NCBI GenBank assembly: GCA_011525915.1
Contig: WYBM01000044.1
Span: 1-64,000, forward strand
Origin: Ardenticatenaceae bacterium
GTDB lineage: Bacteria > Chloroflexota > Anaerolineae > Promineifilales > Promineifilaceae
Reading direction: 5' to 3'
DNA: 64,000 bases
The notes beneath the pieces were generated by a model, which saw only the letters and a program-made list of their open reading frames with translations, had not been told where the DNA came from and did no database searches. Shown here piece after piece: positions 8,794 through 17,067 of the stretch (its first letter is position 1; each line of letters opens with the position of its first letter). A program made the translations under genes and the position numbers.

Positions 8794-10224
8794 ATGAAAA
8801 ATTGGTTATCAAGATATGCTTTCATGGGTGGTTTCACCCTTTTTGTCCTGAGTCTGACCTATCTGGTGTTGTTTGTGATTCAAATAACGCAGGCTAGAGA
8901 AGTGGGCACTCATTCTCTTTATTTACCCGTAGCTTTGCGCCAGCATGCTGCTTTGTCAGACCCCTCACTATTTGGGGTGCAAATGTATGGGAGTACACGA
9001 CCGCAGAGTGCCTATTACCCCGCTCTTATGGAAAGCCAGGCAACGTGGGTGCGCGCACAGTTGAATTGGGAAAGTGTAGAGCCTGTAGATGTGTCTCCAG
9101 AAGCATATAATTTTCTTTCCTCAGATGCCCTGACAAGTGCGGCCAGGGCAGACGCCGGGAATGTTCACTTTATTGCCACCATCCATCACGCGCCTGATTG
9201 GGCCGCTGCTTCACCACGAGGCCCTCTTTATGTCAGCGCTTTGCCTGACTTTGCTGAATTTGTGGGCGCTATTGTCGAACGGTATGATGGTGATGGCCTG
9301 GCCGACGCGCCTGGTTCGCCGGTTGTAAATTATTGGGAGTTTTACAATGAACCAGATGCCAATTCCGATTATTTTGAACCGGGTTGGGGCGAGTTTGGCA
9401 GCCACTATGCTCAAATGCTTTCTGTAGTGTACCCGGCAGTGAAAAGTGCCAACCCCAATGCCCAGGTGGTCATGGGTGGTATTGCTTATGATTGGTTTGA
9501 AGATCAGGATGGGCCTTTTGTGCGTTCGTTTTTAGATGACGTATTGGCCGCCGGTGGTGGGGCACATTTTGATGTCATGAACTTTCATTCGTACCCGGCG
9601 TTTTCTCACGCCTGGGCCCAACAAGGCCCTGGATTGTTGGAAAAAACTCAGGCGGTGCGCAGCAAGCTGGCTGAATATGGGGTGGGTGATAAGCCTATTG
9701 TAATTACGGAGGCTGGCTGGCACAGTGACAGCCCACCGCAGCAGCCCAGCAGCCCTCAGATTCAGGCGCGTTACGTTGTGGAGCTCTTTACACAGAGCCT
9801 TGCCGCGGATGTAGACGTTATGATCTGGTGGATGCTGCATGATCCTGGTGGTTTTTATTATGCTAATGGCCTGGTGACCGGTGAGGGTAACGCACAACCA
9901 AAGCTGGCTTTTTGGGCATACCAAACGGCCGTGGCTGAATTGACAACGGCTGATTTTGAATATCGCCTGACACCGGCCCAGACCGGGGCCACCGATATGG
10001 AAGTGTATAAGTTTAATGATAGCTTTTACAACCGCCGTGTCTATGTGGCCTGGTTAAATCCGGTAGATACAACCATCGTGAAACCTTTAACGCTGCCGGG
10101 CACCCACGCTGTGGTGCGGGACATCATCTACGGTAACACCCAAACGATTGTCGATGACAATGGTGACGGTCATGTTACCGTTCAAGTGGGAGCACAACCC
10201 ATTTACGTGGAATTTAACCAATGA
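8794..10224 (+). CDS. Membrane-anchored clan GH-A glycoside hydrolase-like protein
   Basis: A 476-aa protein with one N-terminal membrane segment (residues 12-33) followed by HSLYLPVALRQ, a surface motif repeated in neighbours. The catalytic domain (about 55-390) has a TIM-barrel glycosidase layout. WEFYNEPD places the acid/base Glu at residue 186, and IVITEAGW places the nucleophile Glu at 306, as in GH39/GH5-like clan A enzymes. The C-terminal 90 residues look like a beta-sandwich. Substrate is unknown; an extracellular polysaccharide is likely from the Wzt-like ATPase nearby. The stop overlaps the start of the next gene by 4 bases (ATGA), so the two are coupled. Confidence 0.82.
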   Translation: MKNWLSRYAFMGGFTLFVLSLTYLVLFVIQITQAREVGTHSLYLPVALRQHAALSDPSLFGVQMYGSTRPQSAYYPALMESQATWVRAQLNWESVEPVDVSPEAYNFLSSDALTSAARADAGNVHFIATIHHAPDWAAASPRGPLYVSALPDFAEFVGAIVERYDGDGLADAPGSPVVNYWEFYNEPDANSDYFEPGWGEFGSHYAQMLSVVYPAVKSANPNAQVVMGGIAYDWFEDQDGPFVRSFLDDVLAAGGGAHFDVMNFHSYPAFSHAWAQQGPGLLEKTQAVRSKLAEYGVGDKPIVITEAGWHSDSPPQQPSSPQIQARYVVELFTQSLAADVDVMIWWMLHDPGGFYYANGLVTGEGNAQPKLAFWAYQTAVAELTTADFEYRLTPAQTGATDMEVYKFNDSFYNRRVYVAWLNPVDTTIVKPLTLPGTHAVVRDIIYGNTQTIVDDNGDGHVTVQVGAQPIYVEFNQ

Positions 10225-11738
10225 TGCCCATGCGCTCTGACCTCGGCTATTATCGTCTGTTGTTTGCTGCGGTTATTCTGGTAAGCAGTGTACTGATGCT
10301 GGCTCTTTGGGGCAGGAACCTGGTGAATGCCGGGCCACCGATGGCCAAGCCGTTGGAGAACCAGATCAGCCAGGGTACAGGGCTGTTATGTGCTTATGGC
10401 GTTAACGTCATCCAACCGATTGGGAATGTAGATTTGAGCTTATTGCATGCGGGTTGGTATTTAGACTACCGGGCTGAGGATATGCCCATCATTCCCAATG
10501 GCATGGAGTATGTGTTGACCGTCCGCCTGACCCAGGTTGGCAGCAATGGTTATACTTACCGGCTGAACAGTAACAACGCTACTATCCAGACCGTGGCTGA
10601 TGCCAATCCGGGCGCTATCTGGCTGATTAGTAATGAGCCAGACCGGCGTGACTATCAGGATGATATTGAACCGCATGTCTATGCTACCGCTTACCATGAT
10701 TTGTATGTGGCCATTAAAGCCGCTGATCAGACGGCCCGAGTGTATGCCGGTACCATCGTGCAGCCTACGCCCATCCGCCTGCGATACCTGGACCTGGTGT
10801 TGTTCCACTACCTGCAAAATTATGGCACCCCCATGCCCGTAGACGGTTGGAGCATTCATAATTTTATCCTGAACGAAGTCAGTTGTGATTATGATCCCAC
10901 CAACTGTTGGGGAGCAGAAGTGCCACCAGGCATAGATGAGCCTTTTGGGGAGATTATTTCTGTAGATGATAATGCCAATATTACCGTGTTTCAGCAGCGT
11001 ATCATCGATTTCCGGCAGTGGATGAAGGCCAGAGGTTACAGCCATTTGCCATTGACGGTGTCAGAGTATGGGGTTTTGATGCCGGCGGATTTTGGCTTTC
11101 CACCGGCAGTTGTTAATCAGTTTATGTCAGCGACTTTTGATTTTATGGAAACGGCCGTTGATCCCCAATTAGGAGACCCCAACGACAATTTCCACCTGGT
11201 GCAAACCTGGTCATGGTACAGCACCGGCCATACAGGGGATCCTTACAACGGCTTTTTGTATGAAGAAACGGGAGGTATGTGGGTGCTGTCTGAGATGGGG
11301 GAAAACTTTCGTGACTACACGGCCGTGATTCCCGATGCGCTGGATTTTTATCCATCCAGGCTTTTTGCCGATGCGGCTTTTAGTCAGGGTGATCCTGTAA
11401 CAGTCACTTTAAAAGCTCGGGTTGCCAACAGTGGTAACCTGGCCACCGCCGTCGGGCCGGTCACCGTGCGCTTTTATGATGGCCATCCCCAGGCTGGCGG
11501 CGTGCCTATAGGTGCTGATCAGTCCGTCACGCTGGCTGGCTGCGGCCGTAATGAGGTGGTACAGGTGATGTGGCCCAATGTCCCCCCTGGGGCACATGAA
11601 GTCTATGTGGTTGTTGACCCGGAGGGCAGTTTCACAGAGACCAATGAAACGAATAACATGACCAGCCAGATGATCTTGGTAGCCACAGAACGGGCCTTTT
11701 TGCCGCTGGTGTCACGACCGCTGATGGTTACACCGTAA
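10221..11738 (+). CDS. Secreted glycosidase-like protein with C-terminal CARDB domain
   Basis: A 505-aa protein with a signal/anchor segment near residues 12-32. The central domain (about 55-375) resembles a clan-A hydrolase: WLISNEPDRRD offers a candidate acid/base Glu and LTVSEYGVL a candidate nucleophile. Residues about 385-485 match a CARDB adhesion-type beta-sandwich, with the typical VRFYDG, AGCGRNEVVQVMW and ETNETNN stretches. The C-terminus carries RAFLPLVSRP, the same short motif as its neighbours. ATGA overlap with the upstream glycosidase gene indicates translational coupling. The pair may be a divergent duplication acting on one glycan; overall similarity was not computed. Confidence 0.78.
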   Translation: MMPMRSDLGYYRLLFAAVILVSSVLMLALWGRNLVNAGPPMAKPLENQISQGTGLLCAYGVNVIQPIGNVDLSLLHAGWYLDYRAEDMPIIPNGMEYVLTVRLTQVGSNGYTYRLNSNNATIQTVADANPGAIWLISNEPDRRDYQDDIEPHVYATAYHDLYVAIKAADQTARVYAGTIVQPTPIRLRYLDLVLFHYLQNYGTPMPVDGWSIHNFILNEVSCDYDPTNCWGAEVPPGIDEPFGEIISVDDNANITVFQQRIIDFRQWMKARGYSHLPLTVSEYGVLMPADFGFPPAVVNQFMSATFDFMETAVDPQLGDPNDNFHLVQTWSWYSTGHTGDPYNGFLYEETGGMWVLSEMGENFRDYTAVIPDALDFYPSRLFADAAFSQGDPVTVTLKARVANSGNLATAVGPVTVRFYDGHPQAGGVPIGADQSVTLAGCGRNEVVQVMWPNVPPGAHEVYVVVDPEGSFTETNETNNMTSQMILVATERAFLPLVSRPLMVTP

Positions 11739-11768
11739 AGCGCCGCAACAACCACAGTAAAGCCACCG

Positions 11769-11799
11769 GGTGACTGTCACCTTTAAGGTGACAGTCACC
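11769..11799. terminator. Nested-palindrome hairpin between convergent operons
   Basis: GGTGACTGTCACC, TTTAA and GGTGACAGTCACC form a perfect 13-bp stem with a 5-base loop. Each arm is itself a near-perfect palindrome (GGTGAC-N-GTCACC). It lies between the plus-strand gene ending at 11738 and the minus-strand biosynthetic operon ending at 11848. A second small stem (GAGCC/GGCTC) follows near 11810. There is no U-tract on either side, so termination may be inefficient; a protein-binding site is an alternative. Confidence 0.6.
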
Positions 11800-11847
11800 T
11801 CACAAAGGGAGCCACTTAAGCGGCTCTGCTAATCTGCCAGGTTATTA

Positions 11848-13512
11848 TCACGCCATCAGCCCTGCCATTTCCAAGCTGCTTAGGGGCAGTATCAACAACT
11901 CTTCTATTTCAGCTTGAATATTAAACAGTTCAGGATCTGCGTCGGGCAGCCATTGGTAAACGGCCGTTTGCTCATCAAACGGCAAACAGGGCAGGGCTTT
12001 CTGGGCAATGGCCACGGCTAATGCATTTACAAGACGCAGGTTACGCTGCACCTTGGCCAATAATTCCTCATGCTCATAGGGTACGGCCAGATCCTTGTGC
12101 AGCAGGTCGTAGAGAAAGGTGAATTTAAACTGGTCAATAAAGACCGGTTCCTGCGCTCTGGCCGGGTTATGCTTAGCCCATGCAATAAACAGTGCTTGCA
12201 TACCACGTGAGACGGCGTCAAACGCGATAAACTCCTCCTGTAGATTGCTCAAAAATTCCAGGTCGCACAGCTTGCCGCGGAAATACAGGTAGGCGCTGAT
12301 CGCCCAGTAAACCGTGCCATCCCAAATGATTTTGGCAGACATTGCCTGCGGATCGCCCATCACAGGGTATTGATCTTGGTAGACAAGCAATGTCCCTTCA
12401 AACTGCCCGCGGTAGAAACCATCGTAGATGGGCGTAAGTTCGCTGATGTCCACACCGGCCATCTCCAGGTTAATGAGAGTGCTAATAATGGTGTTGCTAA
12501 AGGCGATATAGTCAGAACCGGGGGAGTAAAATGGATCAGGGAAAACACCTGCTTCACCCGTAACCGCCCATCTTTCGGCTGAAAACACCTGCTTTGCATT
12601 GTAAGCATAGTCCCGCATGCGTCGGAAATCAACGACTTTTTCCAGCTTTGGCTCTAGTTCTCGTGCTAACTGTGGCTCATGCTGGTGCAGCCATATCATC
12701 GCTTTGTCTAATGTGTTAACATCCTCATGTGCGCAGAAACGTGGGTCAGTGACAATGCCGATGCTTGTGGGGCCTGAAGCAAGGGGAATTAACCATACCC
12801 AATATCCCTCACCAAGCAGATGATTGGTCGCAAAGCGGCGCATGTTGGGCTCTGTACGCGCTACCCATGCGGGATCGTCTGACCACTTACCTATGTCGAT
12901 CTCTTCATCAATACGGAACCAGACTGCATCGGCATGATGATCAACAGACTCTTGTAACCCCAGTCGCCGTTTGAGCAAACCTACACGCCCAGATGCATCC
13001 ACCAACCAGCGTGTCATCACCGTCTCGTCTGTCTTTTCCGTACGCTTGTGGAAATCAACGTAGTGGGCCTCTTTACCCAGTTCGATCTCCGTCACGCGGG
13101 CGTTGTCAACCAGCGTTACACCCAACTCTACGCACTTCTTCGCCAGTGCATTCTCAAATCGACCGCGATCAAGCTGGTAGGAGATATGTTGTGGCCAGAA
13201 GCTGTGCCCAAACTCAATACGCTGCGCAATGTCCTCATTATCGTGATTTGTAAAGTAGAAACGCAATCCTGGCTTAGGCAGTTGATATTCTGTCAGGTGT
13301 TCCTTCATACCTACAATGTTAGCAAAGTAGAAAGCTGCCAGTTCAACTGTTGATTCCCCAACCTTGTGCGCTGCTTCTTCAACAGGGTATTTTTGTTTTT
13401 CGAGCACCAGAATGCGCATATCGGCGTTTTGTCGCTTTAACTGTATCGCTAACGATAGCCCGGCAAGACCACCGCCGGTTATCGTCACGTCGTAAGAAGG
13501 TTGCTTTATCAT
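11848..13512 (-). CDS. Flavin-dependent halogenase-like protein
   Basis: A 554-aa FAD protein of the tryptophan-halogenase family type. The dinucleotide motif GGGLAGLS is at residues 12-19, followed by KVGESTVE. A Lys in QLPKPGLRF occupies the place I would align with the catalytic lysine of known flavin halogenases. GYWVWLIPL supplies the WxWxIP signature that separates halogenases from monooxygenases. ATG at 13512 is chosen for its upstream AAAAGGAG. It is the last gene of the biosynthetic operon, so chlorination or bromination of the product is a reasonable prediction. A free flavin reductase is not seen nearby. A halogenase-related oxidase remains possible. Confidence 0.72.
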   Translation of the reverse strand: MIKQPSYDVTITGGGLAGLSLAIQLKRQNADMRILVLEKQKYPVEEAAHKVGESTVELAAFYFANIVGMKEHLTEYQLPKPGLRFYFTNHDNEDIAQRIEFGHSFWPQHISYQLDRGRFENALAKKCVELGVTLVDNARVTEIELGKEAHYVDFHKRTEKTDETVMTRWLVDASGRVGLLKRRLGLQESVDHHADAVWFRIDEEIDIGKWSDDPAWVARTEPNMRRFATNHLLGEGYWVWLIPLASGPTSIGIVTDPRFCAHEDVNTLDKAMIWLHQHEPQLARELEPKLEKVVDFRRMRDYAYNAKQVFSAERWAVTGEAGVFPDPFYSPGSDYIAFSNTIISTLINLEMAGVDISELTPIYDGFYRGQFEGTLLVYQDQYPVMGDPQAMSAKIIWDGTVYWAISAYLYFRGKLCDLEFLSNLQEEFIAFDAVSRGMQALFIAWAKHNPARAQEPVFIDQFKFTFLYDLLHKDLAVPYEHEELLAKVQRNLRLVNALAVAIAQKALPCLPFDEQTAVYQWLPDADPELFNIQAEIEELLILPLSSLEMAGLMA

Positions 13513-13581
13513 GTGAATCTCCTTTTTGATCAAGTTTGTTTTAAATGTGCCCACATTTAGGGGCATCGGAGTGCAGTCACT

Positions 13582-14877
13582 CTATTTTTGAACCGTCACT
13601 GACATTGGTCGGAAGTTCAGTTGGTGCTGCTCCATCGGTTTCTTCCGATGCTTAAATGTCACCCACATCGCCCGAATCAGGTTGGTTGGATAGAATAGTT
13701 CGAGTGGGTTGATATGGCGTGAGCCAAGATTGTGTGAAAGACGTGCCATGCGACGATCCAGCGTACCCGCCTTAAAGTAAAGCGCTTCCAGTCCGTTGAG
13801 CATCCGGCCGCTGGAGTAATCAGCGATCACTGAGTTGTGTGTACGGATAAAGCTGTGCTTGCGGTGATACTGCTTCAGGGGGCGATTGAGGTCTTGGCCC
13901 GCTAAAAGCGCTTCTGATGTGCAATCAACGAGCCATTCGGCCGACTGCATGGCCCAACCACACCCCACACCCCAGATCGGGTCACTGGTCACGGCCGCAT
14001 CGCCGATCAGGGCCAAGCCTGGCATCCATGTTTGCCGTTCAAAGTTGGGGTAGTTGATCATCCCCATCACGTCTGTAATGCGTTCGCCAACGTCAAAACG
14101 GGGAGCGTCTGGCATTTGGGCGATAAGGCTTTCAAAGTTCTCGACAATGTTTTCCTTAAATGCCGCCAACTTGTCCTTGGTGATGATTACAGCCAGCAGT
14201 GTAATGCCATTGTCGCTGGGGAAGTGGTATACCACGTCAGGATCAACAAGCCACATTTGCGCCGTCTTTCCAGAGGCAGGAACATTTTTATAATATGCCC
14301 AATAAATGAAGCGGTTATTGTCCCGTTCTTTTACAGCTGTATCTGCCAGTTTGGCAACCGTTGACTGATAGCCATCTGCGCCGATAACCAGTTTTGCCTC
14401 AAACACCACATTGCTTCGCCCGTTTTGGGCCACCACACCGGTGATGCGCTCCGCATTGCGCTGTAATGCTTTGACACTATGCCCCAGCAGTAGATCCACC
14501 CCTTCTGTCTCTACTGCCAGTTCACGCATAATTGGGTCAAGCACTTCGCGCCGAATGCTGTACCCATACTTAGGGTACCGTGCATCTACCTCGTGCCTGA
14601 TCCAACCCCACTGGGTCCACGTATCGATGCTGTTTCGCAGGCCGCCTGCTTCTTCTATCCGTTCTGCTAATCCCAGACGCTGCATTGTTGGTAATGCACT
14701 TGCCTGAATGTAATGGGTGCACGACTTTTTGTAATCCTTAATGTGCGGGCGTCGTTCCAGCAGGGCTACTTTTAAGCCATTTTCCGCGTACAAACGCGCG
14801 GCCGCACAGCCGGCCAGGCCTGCGCCGACAATGACGACGTCATACTGATGGGTTGTGAAATTTTGTTGGTCTGACAT
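13582..14877 (-). CDS. FAD-dependent monooxygenase (aromatic hydroxylase type)
   Basis: A 431-aa flavoprotein with GAGLAGCAAARLYAENG at the N-terminus (FAD ADP-binding motif), a central GADGYQST (the DG motif) and GLALIGDAAVTSDPIWGVGCGWAM (the GD motif). These three motifs define class A flavin monooxygenases and geranylgeranyl-reductase relatives. It sits in the biosynthetic operon between the thioesterase and halogenase genes. Likely role: hydroxylation or epoxidation of the polyketide, or oxidation of a ring; the substrate cannot be read from sequence. The ribosome site GAGGAAAAG precedes the ATG. Confidence 0.82.
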   Translation of the reverse strand: MSDQQNFTTHQYDVVIVGAGLAGCAAARLYAENGLKVALLERRPHIKDYKKSCTHYIQASALPTMQRLGLAERIEEAGGLRNSIDTWTQWGWIRHEVDARYPKYGYSIRREVLDPIMRELAVETEGVDLLLGHSVKALQRNAERITGVVAQNGRSNVVFEAKLVIGADGYQSTVAKLADTAVKERDNNRFIYWAYYKNVPASGKTAQMWLVDPDVVYHFPSDNGITLLAVIITKDKLAAFKENIVENFESLIAQMPDAPRFDVGERITDVMGMINYPNFERQTWMPGLALIGDAAVTSDPIWGVGCGWAMQSAEWLVDCTSEALLAGQDLNRPLKQYHRKHSFIRTHNSVIADYSSGRMLNGLEALYFKAGTLDRRMARLSHNLGSRHINPLELFYPTNLIRAMWVTFKHRKKPMEQHQLNFRPMSVTVQK

Positions 14878-14887
14878 GATCTTTTCC

Positions 14888-15598
14888 TCACATAATTATG
14901 GATGCCAAAATTCTTTCAGCATTCGCTTCCTTATAAGGATAAAAATGGCCACCTTGTAACCAGTGCAATGTGACCTGTGAACGACTGTAACGATGCCATG
15001 AGAACAGAACATCGTTTGGTACAGCAGGGTCGTCGGTTGCCCCGAAAACGTTGATAGGGGCGTCTGTTAGTTGACTGTAAACACACCGATACGTTTCCAA
15101 TGCTTCAAAGTCAGCGCGAATCGTGTTAAAAACGTAGGGGCGTAACTTCTCATTGTCGAGAAGTTGGGTTGAAATTCCCCCCATTCGCTGTAAATTGGAC
15201 AGCAAGGCAGCGTCGTCCATCAGATGTACAAACGGACGACTTGCTACCACGTGCGGCGCACGCATGGCCGATACGTTCAGGCTCACCAACTGCGGTAGGC
15301 GTTTGCCAAGTTCGTAACAAACGATGCTGCCAAAGCTGTGTCCGTACAGCGTAATGGGTGTGTCTAAATACGGCTTTAACACGTCCATGAGCCGCTCTAC
15401 CAGCGCGGTCATCGAGCGCAACGGTGCTTCATACAATTGTGATCCCCGACCCGGCAGCTGGGCCACGATCAGCTCCACATCATTGGGCACATAATGGCGC
15501 CACGCCTGGAAACTGGAGGGCCAGCCACCAGCATGCGGAACGCAGATCAGGCGCAGTCGCGGATTGGCACACATCTTAAGCGTGATCATCATCGTCAT
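14888..15598 (-). CDS. Type II thioesterase
   Basis: A 236-aa alpha/beta hydrolase of the GrsT/TEII family. The oxyanion region reads CVPHAGGWPSSFQAW, the nucleophile elbow is GHSFGS near residue 106, and the C-terminal catalytic His is in LQGGHFYPYKE. Such enzymes act in trans in the cytoplasm, clearing stalled or wrong acyl groups from carrier proteins of NRPS/PKS lines. The start overlaps the stop of the deacetylase gene by 4 bases. No thioesterase domain was found on the megasynthases themselves, consistent with release by the oxoamine synthase and an editing role for this protein. Confidence 0.9.
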   Translation of the reverse strand: MTMMITLKMCANPRLRLICVPHAGGWPSSFQAWRHYVPNDVELIVAQLPGRGSQLYEAPLRSMTALVERLMDVLKPYLDTPITLYGHSFGSIVCYELGKRLPQLVSLNVSAMRAPHVVASRPFVHLMDDAALLSNLQRMGGISTQLLDNEKLRPYVFNTIRADFEALETYRCVYSQLTDAPINVFGATDDPAVPNDVLFSWHRYSRSQVTLHWLQGGHFYPYKEANAERILASIIM

Positions 15599-16701
15599 AC
15601 GACTCGCTTCCTATAAAACGGGTGCTGCTTGGCGACTTGTTTGATACGCTGCTCTTGATGGGACTGCAGCTGTTGACCTGGCAGGTGTTTTAGCGCATGT
15701 AGAAACGGGTCGCTTGGTAAAGGCAGCCCAGCCAATGCTGCCGCCACCGCACGCACCAAAATACCCAGATACCATTGTGAGTATCCGCCCTCATGGACCA
15801 CCACCAGCCGCCCTTCACACAGCGTATCTGCCAGTTGGCACACCAGTGTTGTCATCTTGTAGAAGGTGTATGAATGACAAAGCTGTCGTCCCATCGGGTC
15901 ATGCGCTGAGGCGTCAAGACCAGCCGATACGAAGATGATGTCAGGCTGAAACTGTTCAGCCGCAGGCACGACAAGCTCTTGCATCACCGCCAGATACGCG
16001 CCATGACCCGACCCAGCCGGCAGTGGCACGTTGATCGTTGTGCCATAGCCGGCCTCATGACCCATTTCGCGCATATTGCCGCCCATAGGGGGGAATAAAC
16101 CATCTTGATGCACGGAGATGTACAAAACGTGAGGGTCCTCATAGAAGATCGATTGTGTGCCGTTCCCATGATGCACATCCCAGTCGATGATCAACACACG
16201 TTGTGCGCCCAACCTTTGGGCTGCCCGCACACCCACAGCGACATTGTTATACAGGCACAGGGCCATTGCCCGCTCTGCTTCCGCATGATGCCCTGGCGGC
16301 CGTATAAAACAGTAGTGACGACGCGCTTCGCTTTGCATGGCTTGCTGCGCTGCCTCCACGGTTGCCCCAACGGCAAGGCGCGAGGCAAATGTGGAGTGAA
16401 AGCCGACGGGAGCATAAATGCCACCCTCACCACCACCACATGCGGCGATGTGCTCAATGTGGGCAATGTGTTCAGCAGAATGCACCATCAGCATCTCCTC
16501 TGTTGTTGCCGGACGTGCATTTTGGCACTCAAACCGCTTTAGCACTTCTGACGCACGCAGAAACCCTTCGACACTCCGCAGGTCTGGATCAACCTGATAG
16601 GACCGCATTGGCTGAATGTCTGGTCCAACAGGCAGGTAGCCGGCGCCGGATCCGGGTCCATGCCAATAGCAGTTTTCGTGACTGTGCCAGATGGGTGTCA
16701 T
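15595..16701 (-). CDS. Histone-deacetylase-family amidohydrolase
   Basis: A 368-aa zinc hydrolase of the arginase/deacetylase superfamily, close in length to bacterial HDAC-like and acetylpolyamine amidohydrolases. Catalytic features are intact: RPPGHHA (His138/His139), DWDVHHGNG (metal ligands Asp175 and His177), GLDASAHDPMG (metal ligand Asp263) and HEGGY (Tyr307). It lies inside the biosynthetic operon, 3 bases from the upstream small gene and overlapping the thioesterase gene by ATGA. Possible jobs are removing an acyl protecting group from an amine in the product or, if the product inhibits deacetylases, serving as an insensitive copy. Both are inference. Confidence 0.88.
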   Translation of the reverse strand: MTPIWHSHENCYWHGPGSGAGYLPVGPDIQPMRSYQVDPDLRSVEGFLRASEVLKRFECQNARPATTEEMLMVHSAEHIAHIEHIAACGGGEGGIYAPVGFHSTFASRLAVGATVEAAQQAMQSEARRHYCFIRPPGHHAEAERAMALCLYNNVAVGVRAAQRLGAQRVLIIDWDVHHGNGTQSIFYEDPHVLYISVHQDGLFPPMGGNMREMGHEAGYGTTINVPLPAGSGHGAYLAVMQELVVPAAEQFQPDIIFVSAGLDASAHDPMGRQLCHSYTFYKMTTLVCQLADTLCEGRLVVVHEGGYSQWYLGILVRAVAAALAGLPLPSDPFLHALKHLPGQQLQSHQEQRIKQVAKQHPFYRKRVV

Positions 16702-16704
16702 CTT

Positions 16705-17049
16705 TTAAGCGAATGCGGGCACACGGGCAACTGTCATTGGTGTAGGAGCGGGAACATTAAGTCCGGCTACTATCGAGTGCAACCCGTTGCGCTCTATAAT
16801 TTCGTTAAGGCGCATCTGCTGTTCTGGCACGTCGACACCCTTCGTCTCGAATATCTGCTTAAGCAGCATAAACGATTCGTGGATTTGTGCCTCACTGGGG
16901 TGATTCTCACCACATTCGTTCATCATGACACGAATGCGTCTGGTGGGTTGAATTACTCCCTGCTCGTACGCTGCGTTGTCAAAATTGCGATTGCGCGTGC
17001 AGGCAATGGCTTTTAAGACGGTTCCAAAAAAATTCGGGTTTGTTGTCAT
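16705..17049 (-). CDS. Small protein of unknown function in the biosynthetic operon
   Basis: A 114-aa soluble protein with no signal or membrane segment. I do not recognise the family. The N-terminal half has many Asn/Arg, the middle is predicted helical (SFMLLKQIFETKG, MRLNEIIERNG) and the tail is Pro/Ala rich. It has a strong ribosome site (CTGGAGG, spaced 6). It lies tightly between the PKS-oxoamine synthase gene (18 bases upstream) and the deacetylase gene (3 bases downstream), so it is a real gene co-expressed with the pathway. An accessory or small binding protein is possible. Confidence 0.7.
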   Translation of the reverse strand: MTTNPNFFGTVLKAIACTRNRNFDNAAYEQGVIQPTRRIRVMMNECGENHPSEAQIHESFMLLKQIFETKGVDVPEQQMRLNEIIERNGLHSIVAGLNVPAPTPMTVARVPAFA

Positions 17050-17067
17050 CGTAATCCTCCAGTTTGT

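Noticed and set aside
10461..11045. A 194-codon open frame on the minus strand
   Set aside because: Antisense to the CARDB-glycosidase gene, with no ribosome site and no family resemblance.
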